From contig JAJDCY010000024.1 of NCBI GenBank assembly GCA_029260595.1, positions 400,270 through 464,269 on the forward strand: DNA of 64,000 nucleotides, given 5' to 3'. Each line of letters starts with the position of its first letter. The stretch's first letter is position 1. Shown in pieces: positions 9,594-18,641 of this stretch. The position numbers were made by a program, and so were the translations under genes. The notes under the pieces were generated by a model, which saw nothing but the letters and a program-made list of their open reading frames with translations, was not told the DNA's origin and did not search any database. The DNA is from Phycisphaeraceae bacterium (GTDB lineage: Bacteria > Planctomycetota > Phycisphaerae > Phycisphaerales > Phycisphaeraceae).

Positions 9594-10156
9594 ATCCCAC
9601 CTCCCGGCGATACTGCCAACAGAGAGAATCCCGAGTCATCGAACATCTCATCTAATCCCCAATCCGCAACGGCTGCGGCAGCCGCGGCCGATTCGTCGCC
9701 ACCGTTCGTGCCCATTCCCGTTTGATAGCCGACGGTCCCGGCCAGCATCAGCACAGCCGCCGCCGCAACCTGCCCGAGGCGCTGTGCCCACCGGCGCGGT
9801 GCGTAGTCAGTGAATTTCAACGACGGCTCACGCAGGCCGATTGCAACTCGCAAGACGCGGTGCGGAACCTCGCGGCTTTGGGCAGACTCGGCGTCGGCTC
9901 GTGCCGTACGCAACTCGATCACTGCATCTAAAAAGTCTGCATCGTCCGCCATTCGCTGCTCGATCTGTGCGGTCAACTCATCCGCCGCACGCCCGTCCAG
10001 GTACGCAGCCAGATCAATCTCATCGAAGCCGCTGTCTGGCACGCCTGACTGCTCAGGATCCTTGTCATGGCCGGCCCCGTTCTCATTCGCCGCGGCGTAT
10101 TGCTGCCAAAGCCGCCGCTGCGAGTCGTCATCGAGATGTTCAAATTGCTCGTTCAT
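9590..10156 (-). CDS. putative anti-sigma factor, single membrane helix
   Basis: A 188-residue protein. Residues 44-84 (FDEIDLAAYLDGRA, then QRMADDADFLDAVIELR) look like the N-terminal sigma-binding domain of anti-sigma factors that lack zinc-binding cysteines. One membrane helix lies at about 127-146 (GQVAAAAVLMLAGTVGYQTG), with a short outside tail rich in Ala. It lies directly after the ECF sigma gene on the same strand (62-bp gap) and overlaps the Spy-like gene by 4 bp. It likely holds the sigma factor at the membrane. The assignment rests on topology and neighbours more than on a diagnostic motif. Confidence 0.66.
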   Translation of the reverse strand: MNEQFEHLDDDSQRRLWQQYAAANENGAGHDKDPEQSGVPDSGFDEIDLAAYLDGRAADELTAQIEQRMADDADFLDAVIELRTARADAESAQSREVPHRVLRVAIGLREPSLKFTDYAPRRWAQRLGQVAAAAVLMLAGTVGYQTGMGTNGGDESAAAAAAVADWGLDEMFDDSGFSLLAVSPGGGM

Positions 10157-10218
10157 TGTGCTCCACCTTGTTCTACGCGGCGTGGCGGAGATTCATCCCC
10201 GCAGCCGCTTGGCTGGGA

Positions 10219-10749
10219 TCACTTTTTTTCGAAGTATTCTCGTAACTTCAATATCGCCTTGTGTTTGGTGCTCCGAATTGTTTGAGCGTCCACGCCCAAC
10301 ACACCGGCCGCCTCGGCCACTGTCATCTCTTTTTCGAACAGCAGCGTCATCACCAGGTGCTGTCGAGGGCTGAGCAAGTCAGCCGGCAGTGCGATCGGCT
10401 CCGCGGGACCATCCGCGTCGGCCAAGGGCTCGGGGACCGCATCCAACGGTTGCGTCGGGATACGCAGCCGCCGCGTCTGGTCGATCGCGGTGCTGTGGGC
10501 GATCACGGTTAGATAGGTCACGATTGATGCACGTGCCGGGTCAAACGCCCGCAACAGCCGCGAGTCCTCCCGCACCAACCGCACGAACACCTCCTGGGCG
10601 ATATCGTTTGCCGTCTCGGTATCGCCCGCTCGGCCTCGCTTCTCAAGCACCCGCCGCACGGCTGTGTAGATCACCGGCGCGTAGCGGTCCACGAACCGCC
10701 GCCATGCGTCCTGGTCGCCCGTGATACATCGATCGATCATCTCGCTCAC
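10219..10749 (-). CDS. ECF-type RNA polymerase sigma factor
   Basis: A 176-residue sigma-70 family protein. Region 2 is seen as DIAQEVFVRLVRED followed by TYLTVIAHSTAIDQTRRLR. Region 4 is seen as LSPRQHLVMTLLFEKEMT then AEAAGVLGVDAQTIRSTKHK, a helix-turn-helix. Length and absence of regions 1 and 3 fit the extracytoplasmic function class. It is the first gene of a minus-strand set with an anti-sigma factor and a Spy/CnrX-like protein, so it probably responds to an envelope or metal signal. Divergent from the zwf gene. Confidence 0.9.
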   Translation of the reverse strand: MSEMIDRCITGDQDAWRRFVDRYAPVIYTAVRRVLEKRGRAGDTETANDIAQEVFVRLVREDSRLLRAFDPARASIVTYLTVIAHSTAIDQTRRLRIPTQPLDAVPEPLADADGPAEPIALPADLLSPRQHLVMTLLFEKEMTVAEAAGVLGVDAQTIRSTKHKAILKLREYFEKK

Positions 10750-10844
10750 GCCTGGGATTCTCCCTCAAGACCAGCGATGATGACAGCGAGACCCGATCCG
10801 CCGGACTGTCACCCCAAATGGCCACTCGTTGGTATGATGCCCGC

Positions 10845-12380
10845 ATGCCCAACCTCGATGAGCCTAGCCCCTGCCTGATTGTGATCTTCGGTGCGTCCGG
10901 AGACCTGACCAAACGCAAGCTGATCCCTTCGCTCTACCACCTGCACGTAACCGGCTCACTCCCGGCCAACTGCGCGATTCTCGGGATCAGCCGCACCGAG
11001 ATGTCCGACGACGCCTTCCGCGAGAAGCTACGCGAAGCCGCCGAGAAACACGCACAGGGATACACCGCCGCCGCCTGGCAAAAGTTCGCCGGCTCTCTCT
11101 ATTACCACGCCGCCGATTCGACCAAGCAGACCGCGTACGCCGGCATCAAAAAGCGCATGGCCGAGTTGTCCGACCGTCACAAGACCGGCCAAAACTCGCT
11201 GCTCTACCTTGCGATGGCACCGCATTTGTACGAACCGACGATCATCCAGTTCGGCGAGAACAACATGATCGTCGAGGGCAAGCGCTGGTGCAGCATCAAC
11301 CGCGACAACCCGCCGTGGCAGCGCATCGTCGTCGAAAAACCCTTCGGCAACGACCCCGAATCAGCGGGCCACCTCAACCGTGTGCTCGGCCGCGTGTTCG
11401 AGGAAGAAAGCATCTACCGCATCGACCACTACCTCGGCAAAGAGACTGTCCAGAACCTGATGGTCTTCCGCTTCGCCAATACCATCTTCGAGCCGATCTG
11501 GAACCAGCACTACATCGACCACGTCCAGGTTACGGCAACCGAAACCGTCGGTGTCGAAGGACGCGGCTCGTACTACGACTCTCCCGGCGGCGGCGCACTC
11601 CGCGACATGATCCAGAGCCACCTGCTCCAGGTCATGGCTGTCGTCGCCATGGAACCCCCGGTCAGCCTCAAGGCCGACGACATCCGACTCGAGAAATCCA
11701 AAGTCCTCGGCGCCGCACGACAGCACCGCGAGCAGGACCTGCCCGACATCGCCGTCCGCGGCCAATACGGCCCCGGCACTATCGGCGGTAGGTCCAATCC
11801 CGGCTACCGAAACGAGCCCGGCGTCAACCCTGAGAGTCAAACCGATACCTTCGCCGCGATCCAGGTGATGATCGACACCTGGCGGTGGGGCGGTGTCCCG
11901 TTCTATCTTCGCTCCGGCAAGGGCATGGCCCGCAAGCTCACCGAGATCGTGATCAGCTTCAAGCCCACGCCTCACTGCATCTTCCGCGATCAGACCCAAG
12001 GGGCGGGCTGCCTCCCGCCCAACCAGATCGTCATCAACGTCCAGCCGGACGAGGGCATCCGCATACGGTTCGAAGGCAAAGTCCCCGGATCGGGGATGAA
12101 GATCAAAGACGTTGTGATGGACTTCGATTATGTCGAGCAGTTTCAGTCCGAACCGCCCGAGGCCTACGCGACGCTGCTGCTCGACGCGATGCGCGGCGAC
12201 CAGACCCTTTACAAACACCGAGACGAGATCGAACAAGCCTGGCGCATCGTGCAGCCGGTGCTCGACTACTGGGATGCGAATCCGCAGAGCGACCTACCTA
12301 ACTACGCGGCCGGAACCTGGGGTCCGCAGGCCAGCGATAAGATGATGGCACGCGACGGGCGACAGTGGCACAACCCGTAG
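10845..12380 (+). CDS. zwf: glucose-6-phosphate 1-dehydrogenase
   Basis: Oxidises glucose 6-phosphate to 6-phosphogluconolactone with NAD(P)+, the first step of the oxidative pentose phosphate pathway. The nucleotide-binding motif GASGDLTKRKLIP lies at residues 16-28, the active-site motif RIDHYLGKETVQN lies near residue 190, and VVEKPFG precedes it. At 511 residues it has normal family length. The ATG at 10845 is chosen because it places the Rossmann strand at the usual distance; another in-frame ATG lies at 10818. It is followed 31 bp later by the lactonase gene, the next enzyme of the pathway. Confidence 0.96.
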   Translation: MPNLDEPSPCLIVIFGASGDLTKRKLIPSLYHLHVTGSLPANCAILGISRTEMSDDAFREKLREAAEKHAQGYTAAAWQKFAGSLYYHAADSTKQTAYAGIKKRMAELSDRHKTGQNSLLYLAMAPHLYEPTIIQFGENNMIVEGKRWCSINRDNPPWQRIVVEKPFGNDPESAGHLNRVLGRVFEEESIYRIDHYLGKETVQNLMVFRFANTIFEPIWNQHYIDHVQVTATETVGVEGRGSYYDSPGGGALRDMIQSHLLQVMAVVAMEPPVSLKADDIRLEKSKVLGAARQHREQDLPDIAVRGQYGPGTIGGRSNPGYRNEPGVNPESQTDTFAAIQVMIDTWRWGGVPFYLRSGKGMARKLTEIVISFKPTPHCIFRDQTQGAGCLPPNQIVINVQPDEGIRIRFEGKVPGSGMKIKDVVMDFDYVEQFQSEPPEAYATLLLDAMRGDQTLYKHRDEIEQAWRIVQPVLDYWDANPQSDLPNYAAGTWGPQASDKMMARDGRQWHNP

Positions 12381-12411
12381 CGACGGGTCAATCCGTAACG
12401 GAGCGATCACC

Positions 12412-13260
12412 GTGACCGACAACCCGCGCGAGCCGAAGACCGTGATCGATGGCGAACTTAGTCTGCCCGGCAAGTTGCGCGCACGGCCGACTGCGGACAA
12501 ACTCTACGACGACCTCGCGGCCGCGCTGCTCACAGCGGCTTGGCAAGCGGTCAAGGACCGCGGCGTATTCCACCTCGCACTCTCCGGCGGGTCGACGCCT
12601 GAACCGTTCTTCGTGCGGCTGGTCATCGACCCGCGCTACCGCGAGATCCCCTGGCGGCAGACCCACGCCTGGATCGTCGACGAACGCTGCGTCCCCGAGG
12701 AAGACCCGCGATCCAACTTCCGAATGATCCGCGAGTCACTGCTCGACCACCTCCCGCTTCGCCGCGCCGACACCCACCCGATCCCCGTTCTCGACGACGA
12801 TCCTGCCAACACATACGAGAAGGAGTTGCTCAGCGTCATCCCCGTCGACATCGATTCAGCCGCGCCCCATCCCAAGTCAGGCGATGCCGGCCCGATCAAC
12901 GCCTCCGCGATCCCTCGCCTCGACTTCGTCCTGCTCGGCATGGGCGGCGACTGTCACACCGCCAGCCTCTTCCCCGGCTCCCCCGCGCTTGACGCCGGCG
13001 ACCTTCTGATTGCGAGCAACCAGGTTCCACCCGGTACCATCCCCGATGTGCCTCGCGTCACGATGACCTATCGCCTGCTCAACGCCGCCCGCTCCATCGC
13101 GGTGCTGGTCACCGGTGCCGCCAAAGCCGCCGCACTCACCCGCGTCAGCCAACAACTCGCCGCGGCCGGCCCCGACCCCGCAACTCTGCCGATCACAGGG
13201 ATCAACCCGGTGGATGGCAAACTGATCTGGTACGTCGACGAACCCGCGCTCGGCCGCTAG
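12412..13260 (+). CDS. pgl: 6-phosphogluconolactonase
   Basis: Hydrolyses 6-phosphogluconolactone to 6-phosphogluconate. Diagnostic motifs are LALSGGSTP near residue 55, WIVDERCVP then SNFRMIRESLL near 85-110, and LLGMGGDCHTASLFPG near 175. At 282 residues it is slightly longer than usual because of an insert around residues 145-165 (a Pro/Asp/Ser-rich loop). The start is a GTG with GGAG just upstream. It lies 31 bp after zwf on the same strand, so the two form an operon. Confidence 0.93.
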   Translation: MTDNPREPKTVIDGELSLPGKLRARPTADKLYDDLAAALLTAAWQAVKDRGVFHLALSGGSTPEPFFVRLVIDPRYREIPWRQTHAWIVDERCVPEEDPRSNFRMIRESLLDHLPLRRADTHPIPVLDDDPANTYEKELLSVIPVDIDSAAPHPKSGDAGPINASAIPRLDFVLLGMGGDCHTASLFPGSPALDAGDLLIASNQVPPGTIPDVPRVTMTYRLLNAARSIAVLVTGAAKAAALTRVSQQLAAAGPDPATLPITGINPVDGKLIWYVDEPALGR

Positions 13261-13438
13261 CGCCCCCGTTTGTGGCCAACGGATCAGGCTGCGTGCCGTC
13301 AGAGATTCGTGGCCCCTTCACCAAACTGCTGAATACCCGCCAGCGGCTAATCGATAAACCCCTAAGGTATCCGGTCGGACCGGCGGGTCTGTGGCCATCT
13401 TGCGTCACCGGCCGATAAGACCCCCGGAGTTGCTGCTG

Positions 13439-14596
13439 ATGGGCCAGGACTTGACGTCGCCAAAACAACCCGCCGGGGCCATGGCCTACATGAGCCAACT
13501 CGACGGGCTTCGCGGCATCGCGATTGTCGGCCCGCTTCTGACGCATTTTCTGCCGGCGGATCACGCCCTCCGCACATCGGTTCCCTGGGGCGACATCGGC
13601 GTCGATCTGTTTTTCGTGCTCAGCGGGTTCCTGATCACCGCCATCCTGCTGCGTTGCCGCGACCTGACCGAAACCGGCAAGCAGGGCCTGGGCTTCACAC
13701 TTGGCCGGTTCTACATCCGCCGGTTCCTGCGGATATTTCCCTTGTTCTATGCGCTCCTCGCAATCGCGGCTGTCCTCAACCTGGACGAAGTCCGCAACAC
13801 CTTCTACTGGCACTTCCTCTACCTCTCCAACATTGTGATGACCATCCACGACCGTGGCTTCGGCCACGCGACACACTTCTGGTCGCTCGCCGTCGAGGAG
13901 CAGTTCTACCTCGTCTGGCCGCTCTTCATTCTCCTGGCACCCAAGCACAGGCTGATCCAGTTGACCGCGCTCATGGTCGTTCTGGCGATCATGTTCCGCT
14001 TGGGTGCGAGTGTGTTGCCGCTGCCCTGGTTGGCGCGGCGCATCCTCCCCATTGCGTGCGTCGATGCCCTTGGCCTGGGTTCGTTGCTCGCGCTCTACCG
14101 CGCCGACGCGTCGCACACGCGGGCGTTGACGCGGCTGACCAGCCTCGGCCTCCGAGTGGGCGCCCCGTTAACCGTCCTGTTAACGATCGTCGCGCCACTC
14201 CATGTGGCCGGCAGCGCTGCGCACATCCTGCTCGGCCGATTCGCTCACGGGCTGTTTTCGGTCTGGCTGATCCACCGCGCCGCAATCGGCTTCAACGGTG
14301 TCCCGGGGCTGATCCTCGGCCGCGGCCCGTTGCCGTATCTCGGCAAGATCACTTATGGCATCTATGTCATCCACCACTTTGTCCCCGAGGTCATGAAGAA
14401 GTTCATGCCCGGATACGATGCGTTCTCAAACTGGCCGCTCACCGCTAAGTTCGCCGTTTGGACCGGGGTCTCGGTCGCGATTTCGGCTGTCAGTTGGCAC
14501 CTGTTCGAGAGCCCGATCAACAATCTAAAAGCCAAATACCCCTACAAGAATCGCAAGAACGAACCGGGCGGCACCGTCCAGGCCGCTCCGCCGTAA
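13439..14596 (+). CDS. acyltransferase family 3 (OafA-like) membrane protein
   Basis: A multi-helix integral membrane O-acyltransferase. The N-terminus has LDGLRGIAIVGPLLTHFLP, the family's conserved first helix with its catalytic-region His. Next come VDLFFVLSGFLIT and FYIRRFLRIFPLFYALL, then FWSLAVEEQFYLVWPLFILL. These are all hallmark stretches of acyltransferase 3 proteins, which modify surface polysaccharides or lipids with acyl groups. The ATG at 13439 has GGAG 9 bases upstream; an upstream GTG at 13391 is less likely. Ten or so membrane helices are expected. Acceptor unknown. Confidence 0.88.
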   Translation: MGQDLTSPKQPAGAMAYMSQLDGLRGIAIVGPLLTHFLPADHALRTSVPWGDIGVDLFFVLSGFLITAILLRCRDLTETGKQGLGFTLGRFYIRRFLRIFPLFYALLAIAAVLNLDEVRNTFYWHFLYLSNIVMTIHDRGFGHATHFWSLAVEEQFYLVWPLFILLAPKHRLIQLTALMVVLAIMFRLGASVLPLPWLARRILPIACVDALGLGSLLALYRADASHTRALTRLTSLGLRVGAPLTVLLTIVAPLHVAGSAAHILLGRFAHGLFSVWLIHRAAIGFNGVPGLILGRGPLPYLGKITYGIYVIHHFVPEVMKKFMPGYDAFSNWPLTAKFAVWTGVSVAISAVSWHLFESPINNLKAKYPYKNRKNEPGGTVQAAPP

Positions 14597-14677
14597 CAGT
14601 GCAGAACCCCCACTGTCGGTCGCGTGTCCCATCGAGTACCTTCCAAGCGCTGAAGCTCACCCCAACCAGCGCCCGGC

Positions 14678-15946
14678 ATGCTCGACTTTTCCGATAAGCC
14701 GTACCAGTACTTCCCGCCGCGCGGCCTGGGTCTGTTCGCAACCGTGCTGACCCTCGGCAACCGCTGGTATTACCTGCCGCGCGTCCACAAGATCGCATCG
14801 GTCCAGATCACCCGCGCCGATCGCATCCAACCGCTCGCAGCGGCCGGCGACCGGTTGATCTTCCTGCCGAACCACCCGTCACACAGCGACCCCGCCATCT
14901 GGATCGAGGCCCTGCGCATCGCCGGCCTCAAGACCCGCATCATGGCCGCATACGACGTCTTCCTGCGCAGCCGATTCAACGCCTGGGTCATGCAGTATCT
15001 TGGCGCGTTCTCCGTCGATCGCGAAGGCTCGGACCCACGCGGCATGGCACACGCGCGCGACACAATTATGAACGGGCGACGTGGGCTTACGATTTTTCCC
15101 GAGGGCAACGTCTACCTCCAGAACGACGCGGTCACCCCGTTACACGAGGGGGCCGCGATGATCGGCCTGCGCGCCGCGAAAGAACTCGCCGAACGAGGTA
15201 CGCGAATCTGGGCCGTCCCCGTCTCCATCAAGCTCACCTACCTGGCCGATGCACAGCCGCGCGTCCTGGCCCTGCTCGCCGACCTCGAACGCGATCTCAA
15301 AGACGACTTGCCCGCCGCGCCCGTCGAGTCGTTCCCGCTGGCCCGCCTCCGCCGCGTCGCGACGGCGGCCCTGCACCGCAACCTGCGCCAGCGCGGCTTC
15401 GACATCCCGGCGCACGACGACCCAACCGAACTAATCAACGCCACCGCCGAGTCGGTTCTCACCCGACTCGAATCGAAGATGGGTCAAGCCCCGCGCCCGC
15501 GCGATTCGCTGATCGACCGCGTCCGCCGCGCCCGCCGGGTGATCCACCAGGTCAGGCTCGACCCCGAGCGCACCGCCGACCACGCCCCCGCCCGCGTCTG
15601 GGCCGACGAAGCCATGCTCGCCTACCGCGTGCTCAGCTACACCGGCAACTACACCGCCTCCAATCCGACGCTCGATCGGTTCGCCGAGACCGTCAGCAAA
15701 GTCGCCGAGGACGTCTACAGCCAGGAGCCGACGCCGCTCGGCCGGCGTGTTGCGATGGTGCGTTTTAACGACCCGATCGACCTGACCACCTACCTCGATT
15801 CCTTCAAACAGAAAGCTCGCCACGCCGTCCGCGACCTCACCGATGCGGTCGAAGAAGCCGTGCAGGACGGGATTGACCGACTCAATCAGGCCAATCCTCA
15901 CCCCGGCGGTTCGATCCACCTCGGATCCGCAGCCGACACGATTTGA
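14678..15946 (+). CDS. PlsC-type 1-acyl-glycerol-3-phosphate acyltransferase family protein
   Basis: The catalytic H-x4-D motif is visible at H66 to D71 (NHPSHSDPAIW), and the second block FPEGN lies at 140-144, so this belongs to the glycerophospholipid acyltransferase superfamily. At 422 residues it is much longer than a typical PlsC (about 240). The extra C-terminal 200 residues are charged and probably soluble, ending with FKQKARHAVRDLTDAVEE. It may act on a different acceptor. It stands between the OafA-like gene and ilvC and is probably expressed separately. Confidence 0.83.
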   Translation: MLDFSDKPYQYFPPRGLGLFATVLTLGNRWYYLPRVHKIASVQITRADRIQPLAAAGDRLIFLPNHPSHSDPAIWIEALRIAGLKTRIMAAYDVFLRSRFNAWVMQYLGAFSVDREGSDPRGMAHARDTIMNGRRGLTIFPEGNVYLQNDAVTPLHEGAAMIGLRAAKELAERGTRIWAVPVSIKLTYLADAQPRVLALLADLERDLKDDLPAAPVESFPLARLRRVATAALHRNLRQRGFDIPAHDDPTELINATAESVLTRLESKMGQAPRPRDSLIDRVRRARRVIHQVRLDPERTADHAPARVWADEAMLAYRVLSYTGNYTASNPTLDRFAETVSKVAEDVYSQEPTPLGRRVAMVRFNDPIDLTTYLDSFKQKARHAVRDLTDAVEEAVQDGIDRLNQANPHPGGSIHLGSAADTI

Positions 15947-15981
15947 CCCGGTACACATAGGCACATTCGACGCATCGACGA

Positions 15982-16010
15982 TTGACTCGACTTCGCGAGC
16001 CCACTAGAGT
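15982..16010 (+). promoter_or_regulatory. predicted promoter of ilvC
   Basis: -35 box TTGACT (15982-15987), 17-bp spacer, -10 box TAGAGT (16005-16010). A transcript would begin near 16017, leaving a leader of about 85 nt before the ilvC start at 16101, which has AGGAGA just upstream. No terminator or leader peptide was seen in that leader. Confidence 0.6.
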
Positions 16011-16100
16011 CCAGCCCTCCGTTTCGCGGCTGTCGCAGCCTCGCCGGATCCAAACAAAACACCGCACCCCAATCGCGGCCGACCCAGCCAGGAGAGACAC

Positions 16101-17105
16101 ATGGCCATCGAAACCCTTTACGACAAAGACGGTTCCATCGACGCGCTCAGCGGCAAGACCGTGGCCGTCCTCGGATACGGCTCGCAAGGCCACGCCCACG
16201 CTCAGAACCTGCGCGACTCCGGGGTCAACGTGATCGTCGCCAACCGGCCCGACTCGGCCAATGGCAAGCTCGCGAAAACCAACGGGTTCGACCCGCTCTC
16301 CGTCGCCGATGCGGTGAAGAAAGCCGACGTGGTCATCATCGCGCTGCCCGACGAGGTTCAGCCCGATGTCTACGAGGCCTCGATCAAGCCCAACCTGCGA
16401 CCCGGCATGACGCTCGGCTGGACGCACGGTTTTAACGTCCACTTCAAGACAATCGTCCCGCCGGTAGATGTGGACGTGATCATGGTCGCCCCCAAAGGCC
16501 CCGGCCACACGGTGCGCGGCGAGTTCGAAGGCGGTGGGGGGGTGCCCTGCCTGCTGTCGGTCCACCAGGACGCATCGGGCAATGCCCGCGGCACCGCGCT
16601 CGCTTGGGCGATCGGCGTTGGCGGCGGGCGCAGCGGCGTGCTGGTCTGCACGTTCAAGGACGAATGCGAAACGGATCTGTTCGGCGAGCAAGCCGTGCTG
16701 TGTGGCGGTTTGAGCGAGATGATCAAGACCGGTTTCGAGGTTCTGACCGAAGCCGGCTACCCCGAGGAGATGGCCTACTTCGAGGTCTGCCACGAGCTCA
16801 AGCTGATCATCAATCTGATCGAGCGCGGCGGGCTCAACTACATGCGATACTCGATCAGCAACACCGCCGAGTTCGGCGACTACCACACCGGCCCGAAGAT
16901 CGTCAACGACCAGACCCGCGCCGCCATGAAGCAGGTTCTGGCCGACATCCAGTCCGGCCAGTTCGCCAAGACCTTCCGCGACGACTACGCCAACGGCTTC
17001 AAGTGGTTCAAGGCCCAGCGCGAGAAAGACCACAGCCACCCGGTCGAGAAAACCGGCAAAAGACTCCGCGCCCTGATGCCCTGGCTCAACCCGGTTGAGA
17101 TGTAG
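16101..17105 (+). CDS. ilvC: ketol-acid reductoisomerase (class I)
   Basis: Converts acetolactate to dihydroxyisovalerate, and the homologous acetohydroxybutyrate, in valine, leucine and isoleucine synthesis, using NADPH and Mg. The NAD(P)-binding motif is VAVLGYGSQGHAHAQNL near residue 17. Later conserved blocks are HGFNVHF, MVAPKGPGHTVR, ETDLFGEQAVLCGG (metal-binding Asp/Glu) and YFEVCHELKLI. At 334 residues it is the short class I form. It is monocistronic here, with its own promoter, and is not next to ilvBH. Confidence 0.96.
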   Translation: MAIETLYDKDGSIDALSGKTVAVLGYGSQGHAHAQNLRDSGVNVIVANRPDSANGKLAKTNGFDPLSVADAVKKADVVIIALPDEVQPDVYEASIKPNLRPGMTLGWTHGFNVHFKTIVPPVDVDVIMVAPKGPGHTVRGEFEGGGGVPCLLSVHQDASGNARGTALAWAIGVGGGRSGVLVCTFKDECETDLFGEQAVLCGGLSEMIKTGFEVLTEAGYPEEMAYFEVCHELKLIINLIERGGLNYMRYSISNTAEFGDYHTGPKIVNDQTRAAMKQVLADIQSGQFAKTFRDDYANGFKWFKAQREKDHSHPVEKTGKRLRALMPWLNPVEM

Positions 17106-17525
17106 GCGTCGCCGACGAAGATGGCGCCACACGGGCGGGGCAGAGGCCCGTTATGCCAGACCGCAAGGTCGGCGAACCGTATAAAAAAAACTTCAAAAAG
17201 TGCCCGGTGAGGGGTTGAAACGCCGAGGTAATTTGGTAGATTAGTAGCAACATCTATCGATGTTCTAGTAGGCCATTCGGCCGACCGTTCGGTGAAATCA
17301 GTCTGTTGGGCGGAAGAGAAACCAGCTCGTCCCACCAGGCAAGACAACGGCAGAAACGTTCAGCCCGTGTGAGGGGTCCGATCCGTCGATCGTCTCTAAG
17401 CGCGTGAATCGTTTCTACACGTGACAAGCGTACAAGCGCCGACGCGCTGGTTGTGTCTGTGCAGCTATCAGTCTATCTGTCGCAATAGTTCGAACACCGT
17501 CTCGAAATCATTTTAAGGAGAATCC
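17106..17525 (+). other. 420-bp gene-free region before a PEP-CTERM gene
   Basis: No coding region is seen. After ilvC there is a weak inverted repeat (ACGGGC at 17131-17136 with GCCCGT at 17146-17151) without a T-tract. An A-rich patch lies near 17182-17199. A promoter-like pair follows at 17215-17242, and a 6-bp dyad AACATC-N4-GATGTT at 17249-17264 sits near the expected transcript start. The rest would be a roughly 275-nt untranslated leader ending with AAGGAG ahead of the gene at 17526. Confidence 0.5.
17215..17242 (+). promoter_or_regulatory. predicted promoter of the PEP-CTERM gene at 17526
   Basis: -35 box TTGAAA (17215-17220), 16-bp spacer, -10 box TAGATT (17237-17242). The match is moderate. 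It implies a long 5' leader of about 275 nt. Confidence 0.4.
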
Positions 17526-18422
17526 ATGAACGTCAGACCCATTGTCACAGCCTTGCTGGTCGCCGCGGCCGTATCCGTCCTCGCCCCCAACGCTCACGCG
17601 GTCAAGCTCTACAACCAGGGATTTGAAGTCGACGTCTCCGATTGGGATAGCTTCCTGCCCGGCATTGCTGCGCCGGTCCGGGTGCCCACAGGCACCAACG
17701 GCATCCCCTCGTCCGCAGGCGTGTTTCATGCTGAACTCAGCCCCGGCGCCGGCCTGAACAGCGGCGTGACCGGTGGCGTGACACGGTGGGGCGGATACAA
17801 CCTGATCCCCGGCAACACGGCAAGCGTCCCGGGCGTGCCGTTTCCCTCGGCCGGTTATTCAACCTCGCTCGATATCTACCTGGACGTAGACGGCGGATTC
17901 GCCAATGACACCCGCGTCGATTTCAGCTCCGCGATCAACAGGACCTCGACTGGGGCCCACCTGCGAGACTTCGCGTTTCATCTCGGTTTTTATGACGACG
18001 CAACCGGTCCGGGTGCCGGGACCGATCGGTTTGTGATCAGCGCCAGCAATACCCCAGGCCGGGCGAACAGCTTCCCCAAAAACCCCGGCCGTGACCCCAT
18101 TGCGATCGACACCACAGGCTGGTATACCTTCGAGCATCACTTCCGCAACGCCGCGGGCGTACTCGCGGTTGACCTGGTCCTGCTCGACTCGTCCAGCACC
18201 GTTCTCAACACCTGGACACTTAGCGATCTTACGGACACGATCCCCGGCATCGTCAGCGCGAACCGATACGGGTGGGTGCTCAACAACGAGTTCTCGCTGC
18301 TCGCAGTAGACGAGGCCATGCTCATCGTCAACGATGTTGTCCCCGAACCGATCACCGCGACCCTGGGGTTGATCGGTCTGGGCGGGATGGCGATCGCCAC
18401 GCGACGGCGACGATCGGCCTGA
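17526..18422 (+). CDS. PEP-CTERM sorting domain protein
   Basis: A 298-residue secreted protein. It has an N-terminal signal peptide (VTALLVAAAVSVLAPNAHA) and a C-terminal sorting tail: VVPEP, a hydrophobic helix LGLIGLGGMAIA, then TRRRR. PEP-CTERM tails are processed by exosortases and attach or release proteins at the cell surface. The middle is acidic and beta-rich, like an all-beta lectin or jelly-roll domain, with no recognised catalytic motif. AAGGAG lies 6 bases before the ATG. A strong intrinsic terminator follows about 108 bp after the stop, so it is a single-gene unit. No exosortase gene is present in the window. Confidence 0.85.
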   Translation: MNVRPIVTALLVAAAVSVLAPNAHAVKLYNQGFEVDVSDWDSFLPGIAAPVRVPTGTNGIPSSAGVFHAELSPGAGLNSGVTGGVTRWGGYNLIPGNTASVPGVPFPSAGYSTSLDIYLDVDGGFANDTRVDFSSAINRTSTGAHLRDFAFHLGFYDDATGPGAGTDRFVISASNTPGRANSFPKNPGRDPIAIDTTGWYTFEHHFRNAAGVLAVDLVLLDSSSTVLNTWTLSDLTDTIPGIVSANRYGWVLNNEFSLLAVDEAMLIVNDVVPEPITATLGLIGLGGMAIATRRRRSA

Positions 18423-18529
18423 CGAGATCGGCTTTGGGTGTGGACGGCTTTGACGGCGCGAGCTCGCCGATCAGTTCCCGCCACAACACCCAACGCAACT
18501 CGAACTAATGACAACGAAGCTCCACGACG

Positions 18530-18562
18530 CCGGGCGGTCAAACCGCCCGGTGTTATTGTTAT
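18530..18562 (+). terminator. intrinsic terminator after PEP-CTERM gene
   Basis: A perfect 9-bp GC-rich stem (CCGGGCGGT at 18530-18538 with ACCGCCCGG at 18542-18550) closes a 3-nt loop and is followed by the T-rich stretch TGTTATTGTTAT. Confidence 0.8.
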
Positions 18563-18641
18563 GGCCCAGTATCTTCTCGCAACCGGCCCAGTCTTCAATC
18601 AGTCGTTGGCCGATAGGTCTACGTCGGCCTAGGATGCCACG

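Noticed and set aside
10833..10838. TATGAT as a -10 box giving a leaderless zwf mRNA
   Set aside because: No matching -35 at 16-18 bp; CTGTCA is 21 bp away. Too weak to report.
14596..14616. ACAGTG/CACTGT hairpin at the end of the OafA-like gene as a terminator
   Set aside because: Short stem overlapping the stop codon and no T-tract.
15882..17132. Minus-strand open frame of 416 codons across ilvC
   Set aside because: Antisense to a textbook ketol-acid reductoisomerase with no motif of its own.
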